Program-made: the position numbers and the translations under genes
From: Lawsonibacter hominis
GTDB lineage: Bacteria; Bacillota; Clostridia; Oscillospirales; Oscillospiraceae
Assembly (NCBI RefSeq): GCF_014287895.1
Contig: NZ_JACOPP010000019.1
Span: 1-58,698 of the forward strand
Direction: 5' to 3'
DNA: 58,698 bases
Shown: piece after piece, positions 44,156 through 53,664 of the stretch
How positions within the stretch are numbered: the first letter of the stretch is position 1
Layout: each line of letters starts with the position of its first letter
The notes under the pieces: generated by a model
Told to the model about the DNA's origin: nothing
The model's input: the letters and a program-made list of their open reading frames with translations, nothing else
Database searches by the model: none

Positions 44156-45897
44156 AGGAAGAAAAGAAAGAGTCGCCCATAGGCGTCTTATGGGGATGGG
44201 GCAAGCCCTATCACGGGAAATTCATCGGCAGTATTATCCTTGCGGTATTAGGCGTGGCCTGCCAGATGGTGCCCTATTTCTGCGTGGCGCATATTGTCAC
44301 ACTGATGCTGTCGGGAGAGCAGGATTTTTCCAGTTATATGACGGCCTGTATCGTTGCATTGTGCGGTTATTTGGGAAAGGTTGTTTTCGTCAATCTTTCA
44401 ACAGTCATTTCCCACACGGCGACCTATTACACGCTGCGCGATCTGCGAGAGAATATCACCGCAAAGCTGGCCCGCGTCCCGATGGGGACGATTTTAGATA
44501 CTCCGTCCGGCCAGTACAAAACAACGATTGTTGACCGGGTGGAGGGAATGGAGCCGACCTTTGCACACCTGATCCCGGAAATGACCGCAAATGTGCTGGT
44601 TCCCATTGTGATTGTCGTGTACCTGCTTATTCTGGACTGGCGTATGGCGCTTTTGTCCCTTGTCACTCTCGTGGTGGGCCTTGTGGTTATGTCCGCCGGT
44701 ATGAAAAACTATCCCGTCAAGTGGGAGGGTGCTGTCAAGGCAGGCAAGCAGATGACAGACGCCATCGTGGAATATATCGGAGGCATTGAGGTGGTGAAAG
44801 CGTTCAGCCAATCCGCCGGTTCCTACAAAAAATATTCTGACGCGGTGAATTACAACGCCAACTACTATGTGGACTGGATGCGGGAAAATCAGAAAACCAT
44901 GAGCGCCTATAACGCCATCCTGCCCTCGGTGCTGATCTGCGTACTGCCCTGCGGCTTTTCGTTCTGGCTCTCCGGAAGCCTGGAACTTTCCACCTTCCTG
45001 TCCATTGTGATTTTCTCTCTGGGCCTTGTTGGGCCGATTATTGCGGCCTTTACCTTTACGGACGATTTGGCTGTACTGGGGACAAATGTGGAAGAAATCA
45101 GCCAGCTTCTGAACGCCGAAGAACTGAACCATAAAGAAACGCCGATCAAGCTGGAAGATACCGGCATTTCTCTTAGGTCTGTGTCGTTTTCCTATGACGG
45201 GACAACAGAGGTTTTGCATGATGTGAATCTCGCCATCCACCCCGGAACCATGACCGCCCTTGTAGGGCCGTCCGGCTCCGGCAAGTCTACGGTGGCGAAG
45301 CTGATTGCCGGGTATTGGGATGTTACATCCGGCAGCACTACCCTCGGCGGCCATGAGCTGAAGGATATGCCGCTGTCTGAAATTGCAGACCAGATTTCCT
45401 ATGTATCTCAGGACAACTACCTGTTTAACCGCAGTATCCGGGAGAATATCCGCATGGGAAGACCCAGTGCCACGGACGCAGAGGTGGAGCAGGCAGCCAA
45501 ACAAAGCGGCTGCGACGCCTTTATCCGCAAGCTGGATAATGGCTATGATACGGTTGTCGGCAGCGCCGGTTCCCATCTTTCCGGCGGTGAACGCCAGCGG
45601 ATTGCCATCGCCCGCGCCATGCTGAAAAATGCACCGGTTGTCATTTTGGACGAGGCAACTGCCTATATCGACCCAGAGAATGAGGCGCTGGTGCAGAAAG
45701 CCATTTCCACTTTAACTGTCGGCAAGACCCTGATTGTGATCGCACACCGGCTGTCTACCATTGTTGGCGCAGATAACATCGTTGTGGTGAAGGATGGAAC
45801 CATCCACGCACAGGGCACGCATGAGAAGCTGCTGGAAACCTGCCCCCTCTACCGGGATATGTGGCAGGCGCACATCGGCGCGAAAGACCAGATGTAA
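44152..45897 (+). CDS. ABC transporter half (permease-ATPase fusion) 1
   Basis: A 581-residue type IV (exporter-fold) ABC half-transporter: six membrane helices in the first ~320 residues, then an ATPase with Walker A GPSGSGKSTVAKLI, signature LSGGERQRIAIARA and Walker B VVILDEATAYID. It is paired with the next gene, presumably as a heterodimer. Siderophore importers such as YbtPQ and IrtAB use this fold, and the regulators nearby fit that use, but export is equally possible from sequence alone. Confidence 0.9.
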   Translation: MKEEKKESPIGVLWGWGKPYHGKFIGSIILAVLGVACQMVPYFCVAHIVTLMLSGEQDFSSYMTACIVALCGYLGKVVFVNLSTVISHTATYYTLRDLRENITAKLARVPMGTILDTPSGQYKTTIVDRVEGMEPTFAHLIPEMTANVLVPIVIVVYLLILDWRMALLSLVTLVVGLVVMSAGMKNYPVKWEGAVKAGKQMTDAIVEYIGGIEVVKAFSQSAGSYKKYSDAVNYNANYYVDWMRENQKTMSAYNAILPSVLICVLPCGFSFWLSGSLELSTFLSIVIFSLGLVGPIIAAFTFTDDLAVLGTNVEEISQLLNAEELNHKETPIKLEDTGISLRSVSFSYDGTTEVLHDVNLAIHPGTMTALVGPSGSGKSTVAKLIAGYWDVTSGSTTLGGHELKDMPLSEIADQISYVSQDNYLFNRSIRENIRMGRPSATDAEVEQAAKQSGCDAFIRKLDNGYDTVVGSAGSHLSGGERQRIAIARAMLKNAPVVILDEATAYIDPENEALVQKAISTLTVGKTLIVIAHRLSTIVGADNIVVVKDGTIHAQGTHEKLLETCPLYRDMWQAHIGAKDQM

Positions 45898-45911
45898 GGG
45901 GGTGTTGTCAG

Positions 45912-47648
45912 ATGTATGGAACATTGAAAAAAATCTTTGCTTTTGCAGGCAGCAAAAAGGGGCTTCTAAAAAAATCCCTGTTATTCTCATTCCTGTCCGG
46001 GCTGTTTTCAGCCATGCAGTTTGCCGCCCTCTTTGTAGTGATCGGCGCGTTAGTATCTGACAACCGGGACGGAAAGTTTATCTGCATTTCGCTGGGAATT
46101 ATGGCCGTTTCCCTCATTGGGCGTATCATCATGACCTATTTCTCCACGATGGAGCAGACAGAAACCGGCTATTGCATGGTGGCGGAAAAGCGTATCCACA
46201 TCGGAGATCGGCTGCGCTACATCCCGATGGGCTACTTCAACAAGAATAGTATCGGGAATATTACCGCCATTGTCACAACAACTTTGGGTGATGTAGAGAA
46301 CTCAGCAGCCCGTGTCCTGGTGTCAGTGCTGGGCGGTTTTTTCAACTCGGTTGCCCTCGTCATTGTCCTGTTGGTATTTGACTGGCGGATCGGTCTTGTG
46401 GCCGCTGCCGGTGTCCTGATTTACCTTGCGGCGGCGGAACTGGCGCTTCGCAAATCTGCCGCGCTCAGCGGGGTACGCCAGCACACACAGGAGTCCCTTG
46501 TGGAGTCTGTGTTGGAGTACATTCAGGGGATGGGGATTGTCAAAGCATTTGGATTGGAACGGGACAGCACGCAGTCTATCGGCAGTGCAATTAAGGCGAG
46601 CTGCCGGGATAACCTGAAATTGACAAAGGCCAGCGTTCCCTATGACGCTATCAAACAGGCTGTTGTCCGAGTGTTCAGCGTCCTGTTGCTTTTGGCCTCG
46701 GTCTGGTTCTGGCTGGACGGCTCCCTGCCGCTGGCCTATGGCCTGATTTTGGTAATTGCTTCTTTCATGGTGTTCAACGATTTGGAGAACGCCGGGAATA
46801 TGGCCTCTTTGCTGCAAATGCTGGCGGCCTCGATGGATACGGCAAACTCCATTGATGACACGCCGGTAATGGACGAGAAAGGCGCTGATATTACGCCGAA
46901 GTCCAGCGAGATCGTGTTTAACAAGGTGGATTTTTCCTACGCAGACCGTAAGATATTAGATCAGGTCAGCTTTACCATTCCCGAAAAAACGACTACGGCC
47001 ATTGTCGGCCCTTCCGGGGCAGGAAAGACAACGATGTGCAACCTGATTGCCCGTTTTTGGGATGTGAATGCCGGGAAGATTACCATAGGCGGTACGGATG
47101 TACGAGATTTCAAGCTGGACAGCCTGATGAAGAATATCTCGATGGTGTTCCAGAGCGTGTACCTATTTGCAGATACGATTGAGAACAATATCAAGTTTGG
47201 CTGCCCGGATGCTACCCATGAACAAGTGGTTGAAGCGGCGAAAAAGGCTTGCTGCCATAACTTTATTTCTGCCCTGCCGGATGGCTATGACACCGTGATT
47301 GGCGAGGGAGGCGGTACTTTGTCCGGCGGCGAGAAACAGCGGATTTCCATCGCCCGCGCCATGCTGAAGGACGCACCTATCATCATTTTGGACGAGGCAA
47401 CAAGCAGCGTTGACCCGGAGAATGAGGATGAATTGCAGCGGGCTATCGAGGCATTGACCCATGACAAGACTATCATCATGATTGCCCACCGTCTGAAAAC
47501 CGTCCGCAACGCCGATCAGATCCTTGTACTGGACAACGCTCATATCGTCCAGCGCGGCACTCATGCGGAGCTAATCCAGCAAAAGGGCCTGTATGCCGAT
47601 TTTGTATCGGCCAGACAGGAGGCCATCGGCTGGAAGCTGGCTCAGTAA
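45912..47648 (+). CDS. ABC transporter half (permease-ATPase fusion) 2
   Basis: A 578-residue half-transporter. The ATG at 45912 is 14 bases past the previous stop, with AAGGGGGTGTTG upstream. Six helices precede the ATPase: Walker A GPSGAGKTTMCNLI, signature LSGGEKQRISIARA, Walker B IIILDEATSSVD. It likely forms a heterodimer with the previous protein. It is followed at once by the DtxR-type gene. Confidence 0.9.
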   Translation: MYGTLKKIFAFAGSKKGLLKKSLLFSFLSGLFSAMQFAALFVVIGALVSDNRDGKFICISLGIMAVSLIGRIIMTYFSTMEQTETGYCMVAEKRIHIGDRLRYIPMGYFNKNSIGNITAIVTTTLGDVENSAARVLVSVLGGFFNSVALVIVLLVFDWRIGLVAAAGVLIYLAAAELALRKSAALSGVRQHTQESLVESVLEYIQGMGIVKAFGLERDSTQSIGSAIKASCRDNLKLTKASVPYDAIKQAVVRVFSVLLLLASVWFWLDGSLPLAYGLILVIASFMVFNDLENAGNMASLLQMLAASMDTANSIDDTPVMDEKGADITPKSSEIVFNKVDFSYADRKILDQVSFTIPEKTTTAIVGPSGAGKTTMCNLIARFWDVNAGKITIGGTDVRDFKLDSLMKNISMVFQSVYLFADTIENNIKFGCPDATHEQVVEAAKKACCHNFISALPDGYDTVIGEGGGTLSGGEKQRISIARAMLKDAPIIILDEATSSVDPENEDELQRAIEALTHDKTIIMIAHRLKTVRNADQILVLDNAHIVQRGTHAELIQQKGLYADFVSARQEAIGWKLAQ

Positions 47649-47659
47649 AGGAGGTTCAG

Positions 47660-48028
47660 ATGAAACTTCATGCGTCCGGGGAGGACTACCTGGAAACCAT
47701 CCTTGTTCTCCAAAAGAAACGCGGTATGGTGCGCTCCGTAGATGTGGCCCGGCACATGGAGGTGTCAAAGCCCAGCGTGTGCCATGCAGTGGCTACCTTG
47801 CGGGACGGCGGCTTTCTTATGATGGACGAAGATCACTTTCTCCATTTGACCGATGTGGGCCGCGAGGTGGCTGAAAGAATCTATGAACGCCACCGTTTCT
47901 TTACCGAGCAGCTTATCGCCGCAGGCGTTGATCCCAAAACTGCGGAGGCCGACGCCTGCCGGATTGAACACACTATCAGTCAGGACAGCTTTGAAAAAAT
48001 CCGGCGTGCACACGAACAGGAGAGGTAA
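47660..48028 (+). CDS. DtxR/MntR-type metal-dependent regulator
   Basis: A 122-residue protein starting MKLHASGEDYLETILVLQKK, with AAAGGAGGTTCAG before the ATG. The winged helix (RSVDVARHMEVSKPSVCHAV) and the metal-binding, dimer domain (ERHRFFTEQLIAAG; EADACRIEHTIS) match the short DtxR/MntR family without a C-terminal SH3-like domain. It is the last gene of the transporter operon and suggests metal (Fe or Mn) control of it. Confidence 0.9.
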   Translation: MKLHASGEDYLETILVLQKKRGMVRSVDVARHMEVSKPSVCHAVATLRDGGFLMMDEDHFLHLTDVGREVAERIYERHRFFTEQLIAAGVDPKTAEADACRIEHTISQDSFEKIRRAHEQER

Positions 48029-48121
48029 AACTTAAATTCTACCGTCGCTTCACACTAGTAGCCAAAAGGTAGTCGGCGGTAAAGTTTATATCCCCATACC
48101 TGCCGGTCATTCGAGAGTAAG

Positions 48122-48152
48122 AGCGGCCATCCGTGCAGGATGACCGCTTTTA
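48122..48152 (+). terminator. Terminator of the transporter operon
   Basis: AGCGGCCATCC and GGATGACCGCT pair over 11 positions with one mismatch, and CTTTTA follows. It lies between the DtxR-type gene and the converging XRE gene. Confidence 0.7.
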
Positions 48153-48188
48153 CTGTATCCAGAGAATTCCGACTACGCGGGGCAGTGT

Positions 48189-48515
48189 TTATTTATCGTC
48201 TCTCAAATTCTCTGCGCTTTGGCACAATGCAATATACCGCTCCGCTTCTGCATCACTCTTTCCGGCAAAGAAATCTGCCACAACTTTTGGAATTTCACGC
48301 GGGTTTTCGTCGTGAAACACCACGGCGTCAAGGCTGATTCTCATCTCCTTGGAAATGAGAGCCACGGTTTCAAACTTCGGATTGCTTTTGCAGTTTTCAA
48401 TCTCAATAATCGTGCGCGTACACATGTTCAGTTTTTCAGCCAGTCCACGCTGTGTTATCTTCTGCTGGATTCGCTTCTCCCGAAGTTTGAGGGCAAAAAG
48501 GTCAAGAAAGTTCAT
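48189..48515 (-). CDS. XRE-family helix-turn-helix regulator
   Basis: A 108-residue protein with GAGGTGATTTCCA before the ATG on this strand. The HTH is KITQRGLAEKLNMCTRTIIE followed by IENCKSNPKFETVALIS. The C-terminal extension contains DFFAGKSDAEAERYI. It is convergent to the transporter operon and divergent from the sigma-like gene; it probably regulates the recombination module. Confidence 0.85.
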   Translation of the reverse strand: MNFLDLFALKLREKRIQQKITQRGLAEKLNMCTRTIIEIENCKSNPKFETVALISKEMRISLDAVVFHDENPREIPKVVADFFAGKSDAEAERYIALCQSAENLRDDK

Positions 48516-48735
48516 TGGAAATCACCTCTACTATATTGTAGAGTGAGCTTCGCTTCACTTAAATCTACATGTAACTCATATTGGATGAGCTATAAATCAC
48601 ATTCAAAGAACTGAAGATTATTTTATGAGAACACGGATGAACAGGAGATGGCGCTAAGACCGCTCGCGGCCATGTAAAAAAGCATAAGTACAGAGTAGCC
48701 ACCCACGCAAAAAAGCGCGCGGCGATCCCGCAGAC

Positions 48736-48773
48736 GAGCTGCACTCACAGAAGTGAGTTGCAGCTCTCTTTTT
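48736..48773 (+). terminator. Rho-independent terminator in the 48.5-49.0 kb leader
   Basis: GAGCTGCACTCAC (48736-48748) pairs with GTGAGTTGCAGCTC (48753-48766, one mismatch) and is followed by TCTTTTT. It would end a short transcript from the XRE side before the sigma-like gene. Confidence 0.7.
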
Positions 48774-48845
48774 ATGCAGTATGGTTCATCCGTGATTTAG
48801 CTCCTCCGGGGGCAGCAGTATTCCCTTGCGCTTTCGCGCACAATC

Positions 48846-48889
48846 AAGGCGCTCGTGCGGGCAATGATGTCCGTGCGAGCGCCTTTTTT
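48846..48889 (+). terminator. Rho-independent terminator ahead of the sigma-like gene
   Basis: AAGGCGCTCGTGCGG and CCGTGCGAGCGCCTT form a 15-bp stem with two G-T pairs, followed by six T's (48884-48889). It is about 80 bases upstream of the next gene, again in a leader position. Confidence 0.75.
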
Positions 48890-48967
48890 CGTTTTTCTGT
48901 CGGCTGTCGTTCTCCGCCGGTGTTGGCTTGGCTCACCAACCACCCAACACCGAAACGGAGGAACAAA

Positions 48968-49444
48968 ATGTTTAATAGAAAAAGCATCTATGCGCTGAAT
49001 AAGAAAGACTCCGATGCCATCGTTTATATGGATGCCAATGAAGTCATCATCCGCCTGACCCGCGAGGACTTTGCCAGCGAGGAAGAGTTTCTGAAATGGA
49101 AATCTTGGTCGGATGGAAACTACCACACTGAGGACAATCAGGATGTGGTAGAGGGGAAACACAATACGTCCATTGATGACCTGTCCGAAGCCGCACTTTC
49201 CATTCCTGCCATTGATGTGGTTATGGAGCGCCAGCACGAAAAATCTGAGCGGTGCAGAATGGCTTCCACGATGGTTTCTCAGATCAGGGACAAGCTGACG
49301 GAAACACAGTTCCGCAGACTTTGGATGTACTACGTTGGCGGAATGACCGTTGATGAAATTGGGCGGATTGAGGGCATCAGACACCAGAACATTTCCAAAA
49401 GCATTGGCTCCGCAATGAAGAAAATCAAAAAATTTTTCCCGTAA
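48968..49444 (+). CDS. Sigma-70-like / ORF7-type helix-turn-helix protein
   Basis: A 158-residue protein; the ATG at 48968 has CGGAGGAACAAA upstream, while the frame stays open to 48758 without a site. The C-terminus carries a sigma region 4-like HTH (TVDEIGRIEGIRHQNISKSI then GSAMKKIKKFF). Proteins of this kind (like Tn916 ORF7) control excision and transfer genes of conjugative elements. Region 2 is missing, so it is not a full sigma factor. Confidence 0.85.
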   Translation: MFNRKSIYALNKKDSDAIVYMDANEVIIRLTREDFASEEEFLKWKSWSDGNYHTEDNQDVVEGKHNTSIDDLSEAALSIPAIDVVMERQHEKSERCRMASTMVSQIRDKLTETQFRRLWMYYVGGMTVDEIGRIEGIRHQNISKSIGSAMKKIKKFFP

Positions 49445-50021
49445 GCTCAAAAACAGGGTGCAAAAATGCCCTAAAAAAGATGATAGGTGAAGGGACATTC
49501 TCCACGAAGCCTTTCGTTGAACGTTGAAAACTGAATAGACCATGATGCAGGCACAAAACCCGCGTGATAGCGGCATAAGGTGCGCCGCCACGACGATGGC
49601 TTCAAGGAGGTGATTCCGGAAAAGCCATCCGAGCGATCTACGCAGCCTTAGACCCGATTCGGCAAATCGGGCGCGATGACAGCGCGGCGGATAATGAAAC
49701 TTGCTCACGCCCTCCCACAGACTTGAGGGGGAACCCTGCGGTATGCGCCAGCCCTTTGGTGCAGCGGTATCGTGGAGTTATGACAGCCCTGCCAAGGGCG
49801 GCCTGCATCATGCCCACTATCCGGGGCGCGTGGCAAATAGGATGGATCTTCTCAAATGGACAAGCAGAGCGGCTGCGCCGGTATTCGCCATTATGTTATG
49901 TGGCTCAAATTCTACCCGCGCAGCCGCCTCTCAAAGTCAGATACCATGCGCTGACGGGAAAGCCCGTCAGCGCATTCATGTGACCTTGAGGAAACCCACC
50001 AAACCGAGAAAGGAGATCGCC
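49445..50021. other. 577-base gap with hairpins, no supported gene
   Basis: The region has GATGGCTT/AAGCCATC (8 bp) enclosing an AAGGAGGTGAT sequence near 49600, CCCGATT/AATCGGG near 49660, and a perfect 12-bp stem TGCGCTGACGGG (49947-49958) with CCCGTCAGCGCA (49963-49974). A frame open from 49701 runs into the next gene but has no convincing start. It may be an untranslated leader or a site for element-encoded proteins. Confidence 0.45.
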
Positions 50022-50246
50022 ATGATGCAGCCAACGCCAAACGAAACCCGAACCCACACGGATGAACTGGTGGACATCCGGGAAGTATCCGTAGACAAAA
50101 ATCTTCCCAAGGAAGAACGCATTGCCGCCTTTATCCGCCAGATCAAAAATCCTTACCGCTTCCGCTGCGGCGATTTCGTGGTAAACGCCTGCTTCGCCGG
50201 GAACGGCGTTACGTTGGAGGAATGTCTGCAAGGCATTTTGCGCTGA
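50022..50246 (+). CDS. DUF6870-like small protein
   Basis: A 74-residue protein with AAAGGAGATCGC before ATG 50022 (ATG 50025 also possible). LVDIREVSVDKNLPKEERIA, FIRQIKNPYRFRCGDFVVN and GVTLEECLQGIL form a compact conserved domain seen beside serine recombinases in Firmicutes elements (DUF6870 by memory). Possibly a helper of recombination or its control; no motif tells more. Confidence 0.78.
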   Translation: MMQPTPNETRTHTDELVDIREVSVDKNLPKEERIAAFIRQIKNPYRFRCGDFVVNACFAGNGVTLEECLQGILR

Positions 50247-50368
50247 GCGACATCCTCGCTTTTTTCCGCAGAGAGTGCTATGATCGGTGTGGAAAAGGAT
50301 GAAAACCAAATAGCCAGATAACCACTCTTTTCATGCGGGAGCAGTCCGGGAGAAAGGAGTGCTTTTTC

Positions 50369-52003
50369 ATGCCTAAATACAAAGCTACCGCTTACATCCG
50401 CCTGTCCTACACCGACGATCATTCCAGCGAAAGCGACAGCGTTTCCAATCAGCGCAAGCTCATTGAGAACTTTGTGGAGCGCAACCCGGATATTGAGGTC
50501 GTTTCCGAAAAGATCGACGATGGTTATAGCGGCATCATCTTTGACCGTCCCGCATTCAAGGAAATGATGCAGGATGTCACCGATGGCAACATCAACTGCG
50601 TCATTGTAAAAGACCTCTCCCGGCTGGGGCGCGAGTACATTGAAACCGGCCGCTATCTGCGCCGGGTATTTCCGGCCTATGGGGTGCGCTTCATTGCCAT
50701 CACCGACAGCATCGACACCGCCCACGACAGCGGCGATGATCTGACCGTATCGGTCAAGAACATTATGAACGAAGCCTATTGCCGGGACATTTCCATCAAG
50801 ACCCGTTCTTCTCTGGACGTGAAGCGGCGCAACGGCGATTTCGTCGGCGCGTTCCCGGTGTACGGCTACATGAAAGCCGAGGACAACAAGAATTTGCTCG
50901 TCCCTGACCCCTACGCCGCCCGCGTTGTCTGCGACATCTTCCGTATGCGGCTGGAGGGCGCAAGCGCCTCCAAGATCGCATCAGAGCTGAACCGGCTGGG
51001 TATCCTTTCCCCGCTGGCGTACAAGAAGAACAACGGCCTGCCCTACGCGAAAAAGGGGTATGCGGACAAGGCCGACTGCAAGTGGTCGGCAACCACCATC
51101 ATCCGCATCTTGCAGGACGAAACCTATACCGGAACGCTGGTACAGGGCAAACAGGGTACGCCACACTACAAGATCAAGCAGATGGAGCAGCGTCCCGCCT
51201 CCGAGTGGGTGCGTGTCCCGGATGCCCACGAAGCATTGATCGCCCGTCAGGATTTTGAGCTGGTGCAGCGCATTAAGGGACTGGACACCCGCACTTCTCC
51301 CAACGAGGACACGGTGTACCTGTTCTCCGGTATTCTGATCTGCGGGTGCTGCGGAAGCCGCATGACCCGCAAGACCAACCGTGCAAACAGCAAGGAGTAC
51401 CACTACTATTATTGTCCCACCGGCAAGAAAAAGGGTTGCAGCCATCCGGTCATGCTGAAAGAAAGCAGCCTGATCGACTGTGTGCGGGACAGCCTGAAAT
51501 CCTATATCGGCAATATTGCTTCTCTGGAGGCACTGCTGACCGGCATTGACCAGACCAGCATCAATCAGGCGCTTGCCAAGGAATACAGCGACCACATCAC
51601 CGACAACGAGCGCCGGTTGGAGCAGGTGCTGGAGTTCAAGGCACGGCTTTATGAGAGCCTTGTGGGAGGTATGCTTACCAAGGAAGAATACGCTTCCTAT
51701 AAGGCAAAGTACACCAAGCAGGCCGAGGACATTCGCGAGAGCATCCGCGTTCTCAAGGAAAAACTCACGGAGGTTTTGGAAAACCGGAGTGAGCGCAACC
51801 GCTGGATTTCGCAGTTTACGCAGTTCTCCACGCTGGAAACCTTAGACCGCAGGGCGCTCATTCACATGGTACAGAGCATCCGCGTCCGAGGCAAAAAGGA
51901 GCTGGATATTACCTTTACCCATGAGGACGAATACAAAAAGGCGTTGCAGCTTTTGGCGCTGGCAGCGCAGCAGAAAGATTACGAACAGAGAAAGGTGGGG
52001 TGA
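50369..52003 (+). CDS. Large serine recombinase 1
   Basis: A 544-residue protein; ATG 50369 has AGAAAGGAG upstream. The resolvase-type catalytic domain has the nucleophile in TAYIRLS (Ser13), with VIVKDLSRLGREYIETGRYL as the second box. A recombinase domain, a zinc ribbon (CGCCGSRMTRKTN ... YYYCPTGKKKGCS) and a coiled coil with a C-terminal tail follow. It is the first of three in tandem and probably needed for ICE integration or excision. Confidence 0.93.
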   Translation: MPKYKATAYIRLSYTDDHSSESDSVSNQRKLIENFVERNPDIEVVSEKIDDGYSGIIFDRPAFKEMMQDVTDGNINCVIVKDLSRLGREYIETGRYLRRVFPAYGVRFIAITDSIDTAHDSGDDLTVSVKNIMNEAYCRDISIKTRSSLDVKRRNGDFVGAFPVYGYMKAEDNKNLLVPDPYAARVVCDIFRMRLEGASASKIASELNRLGILSPLAYKKNNGLPYAKKGYADKADCKWSATTIIRILQDETYTGTLVQGKQGTPHYKIKQMEQRPASEWVRVPDAHEALIARQDFELVQRIKGLDTRTSPNEDTVYLFSGILICGCCGSRMTRKTNRANSKEYHYYYCPTGKKKGCSHPVMLKESSLIDCVRDSLKSYIGNIASLEALLTGIDQTSINQALAKEYSDHITDNERRLEQVLEFKARLYESLVGGMLTKEEYASYKAKYTKQAEDIRESIRVLKEKLTEVLENRSERNRWISQFTQFSTLETLDRRALIHMVQSIRVRGKKELDITFTHEDEYKKALQLLALAAQQKDYEQRKVG

Positions 52004-52005
52004 GC

Positions 52006-53664
52006 ATGGCGAGAAAAAGCAGAAAAGAAACGGCTGCGGTAGTCGTGCAGGAGGCCGACGCCGCTTGCCGCGCCGCGATCTACGTCCGCCTTTCTGTGGA
52101 GGATACCCACACGCACAGCGTATCCATTGAAACCCAGCAGATGATTATTGCCCGCTATCTGGAGCAGTACCCGGAGATCAGCGTATACGATACCTATATC
52201 GACAACGGCGCGACCGGGACAAACTTCCACCGTCCGGGCTTTCAGCAGATGCTCTCGGATATTGAAGCCGGTCATGTCAACTGCGTCATTGTGAAAGACC
52301 TCTCCCGTTTGGGGAGGAACACCATCGACACCGGCTACTACATCGAGCAGTATTTCCGCATCCGCAGCATCCGCTTCATTGCGGTCAATGAAAACTTCGA
52401 CACCGCCAACCCGGAAGATGCCCATTCTGGTATCATCATCCCGCTGCGGAACATGATAAACGAAGCCTACGCTTTGGACATTGGGCGCAAGATCAGGGCG
52501 CAGCAGCGGCAGGCCATGAAGGACGGAAAGTTCATCGGTGCGCGTACTCCCTACGGTTATCTGAAAGCGGAGGATGATTGCCACCAGCTTATCATCGACC
52601 CCGTTGCCGCCATTGTGGTACAGCGAATGTTCCGATGGGCTTCCGAGGGCGCTGGCCTCAATACCATCGCCGTGCGGCTGAACGAGGCTGGCATCCTCAC
52701 CCCCAGCCACTACAAGAAGATGCAGAGCAAAATCACCCACGAAAATTTGCTCGGCAGCGGCAGATGGCAGACCCGAACAGTCGGCGTCATTCTCCGCTCC
52801 GAGGTCTACACCGGCGATTTGGTGCAGGGGCAAACCAAAACCGTGGATCACCGGCAGGTCAAGGCCGATGCCGAGGAATGGACGGTGGTGCGGGACACCC
52901 ATGAGGCCATCATCAGCCGGGAACAGTTCGCGGCGGTGCAGGAAATTCTCAATCAGACCGCCAGCCGCGCCAAGGCACGGGAGGTCAAAGCCTACACGCC
53001 GAATTTGCTCAAAGGCAAGGTGTTCTGCGCCCATTGCGGCGGCAGCCTGCACCGGCAGCGGAATATCCGCAAGAAGTCCGACGATGTGTACTTCTACCAT
53101 TGTCTGAGCCAGAGCCGAATCAGCAAGGATGCCTGCCCCGGCGTGACCATCCGCGAGGATGCGCTGCTGGATATGCTGGCGGATATGCTTCAGGAAGCGC
53201 TCAACACCGCTTTGGGCGACTACCGCCTGTCGCTTGCGGAGCTGCCCCGGCAGGCCGCTGACCGCGCTGAGCTGCGGGAGAAGATCACCAGCCGCAAGCA
53301 GGAAATCCAGCGGCTTCGCGGTATCGTGCGGAGTTTATATGAAACCCTCGTCCAAGGTGTTCTTACCAAGGATGAATACTTCGACTACAAGGAGAAGTAC
53401 GAAAGCCGCATTGCCGATCTCGCCGTGGAAATGGAGCAGTTGGAGGACGGCCTGCGGACGATGGATACACAGATTGAGCAGCACCGGGCGCTGGAGCAGG
53501 ACGCCGCGCAGATCAAGACCGACCGTGCGCTGACCGGCGCTCTTATCGAGCGACTGATCGACCGCATCGAGGTATCCCACGATAAGCAGATCACGGTGCG
53601 CTATCGCTTCCAGAGCGAGTTTGAAACCTATGCGGAGGTGCTGGAACAATGCAGAAATATGTGA
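52006..53664 (+). CDS. Large serine recombinase 2
   Basis: A 552-residue protein starting 2 bases past the previous stop. The nucleophile is in AAIYVRLS (Ser30), and VIVKDLSRLGRNTIDTGYYI follows. The zinc ribbon is VFCAHCGGSLHRQR with YFYHCLSQSRISKDACPG; a coiled coil and a C-terminal β part (HDKQITVRYRFQSEF) complete it. A longer basic N-terminal tail distinguishes it from the other two. ATG of the third gene overlaps its end. Confidence 0.93.
   Translation: MARKSRKETAAVVVQEADAACRAAIYVRLSVEDTHTHSVSIETQQMIIARYLEQYPEISVYDTYIDNGATGTNFHRPGFQQMLSDIEAGHVNCVIVKDLSRLGRNTIDTGYYIEQYFRIRSIRFIAVNENFDTANPEDAHSGIIIPLRNMINEAYALDIGRKIRAQQRQAMKDGKFIGARTPYGYLKAEDDCHQLIIDPVAAIVVQRMFRWASEGAGLNTIAVRLNEAGILTPSHYKKMQSKITHENLLGSGRWQTRTVGVILRSEVYTGDLVQGQTKTVDHRQVKADAEEWTVVRDTHEAIISREQFAAVQEILNQTASRAKAREVKAYTPNLLKGKVFCAHCGGSLHRQRNIRKKSDDVYFYHCLSQSRISKDACPGVTIREDALLDMLADMLQEALNTALGDYRLSLAELPRQAADRAELREKITSRKQEIQRLRGIVRSLYETLVQGVLTKDEYFDYKEKYESRIADLAVEMEQLEDGLRTMDTQIEQHRALEQDAAQIKTDRALTGALIERLIDRIEVSHDKQITVRYRFQSEFETYAEVLEQCRNM

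Larger units (their letters stand above)
48516..48967. other. 452-base intergenic region with long inverted repeat and two terminators
   Basis: No coding frame is supported here. The perfect 11-bp repeat CACGGATGAAC (48632-48642) and GTTCATCCGTG (48784-48794) could close a ~160-nt structured RNA. Inside and after it are two terminator hairpins listed separately. It is the control region upstream of the sigma-like gene. Confidence 0.5.

Noticed and set aside
49701..50021. N-terminal extension of the DUF6870-like protein
   Set aside because: The frame is open but contains hairpin-forming DNA and no good ribosome site; a strong site exists directly before ATG 50022.
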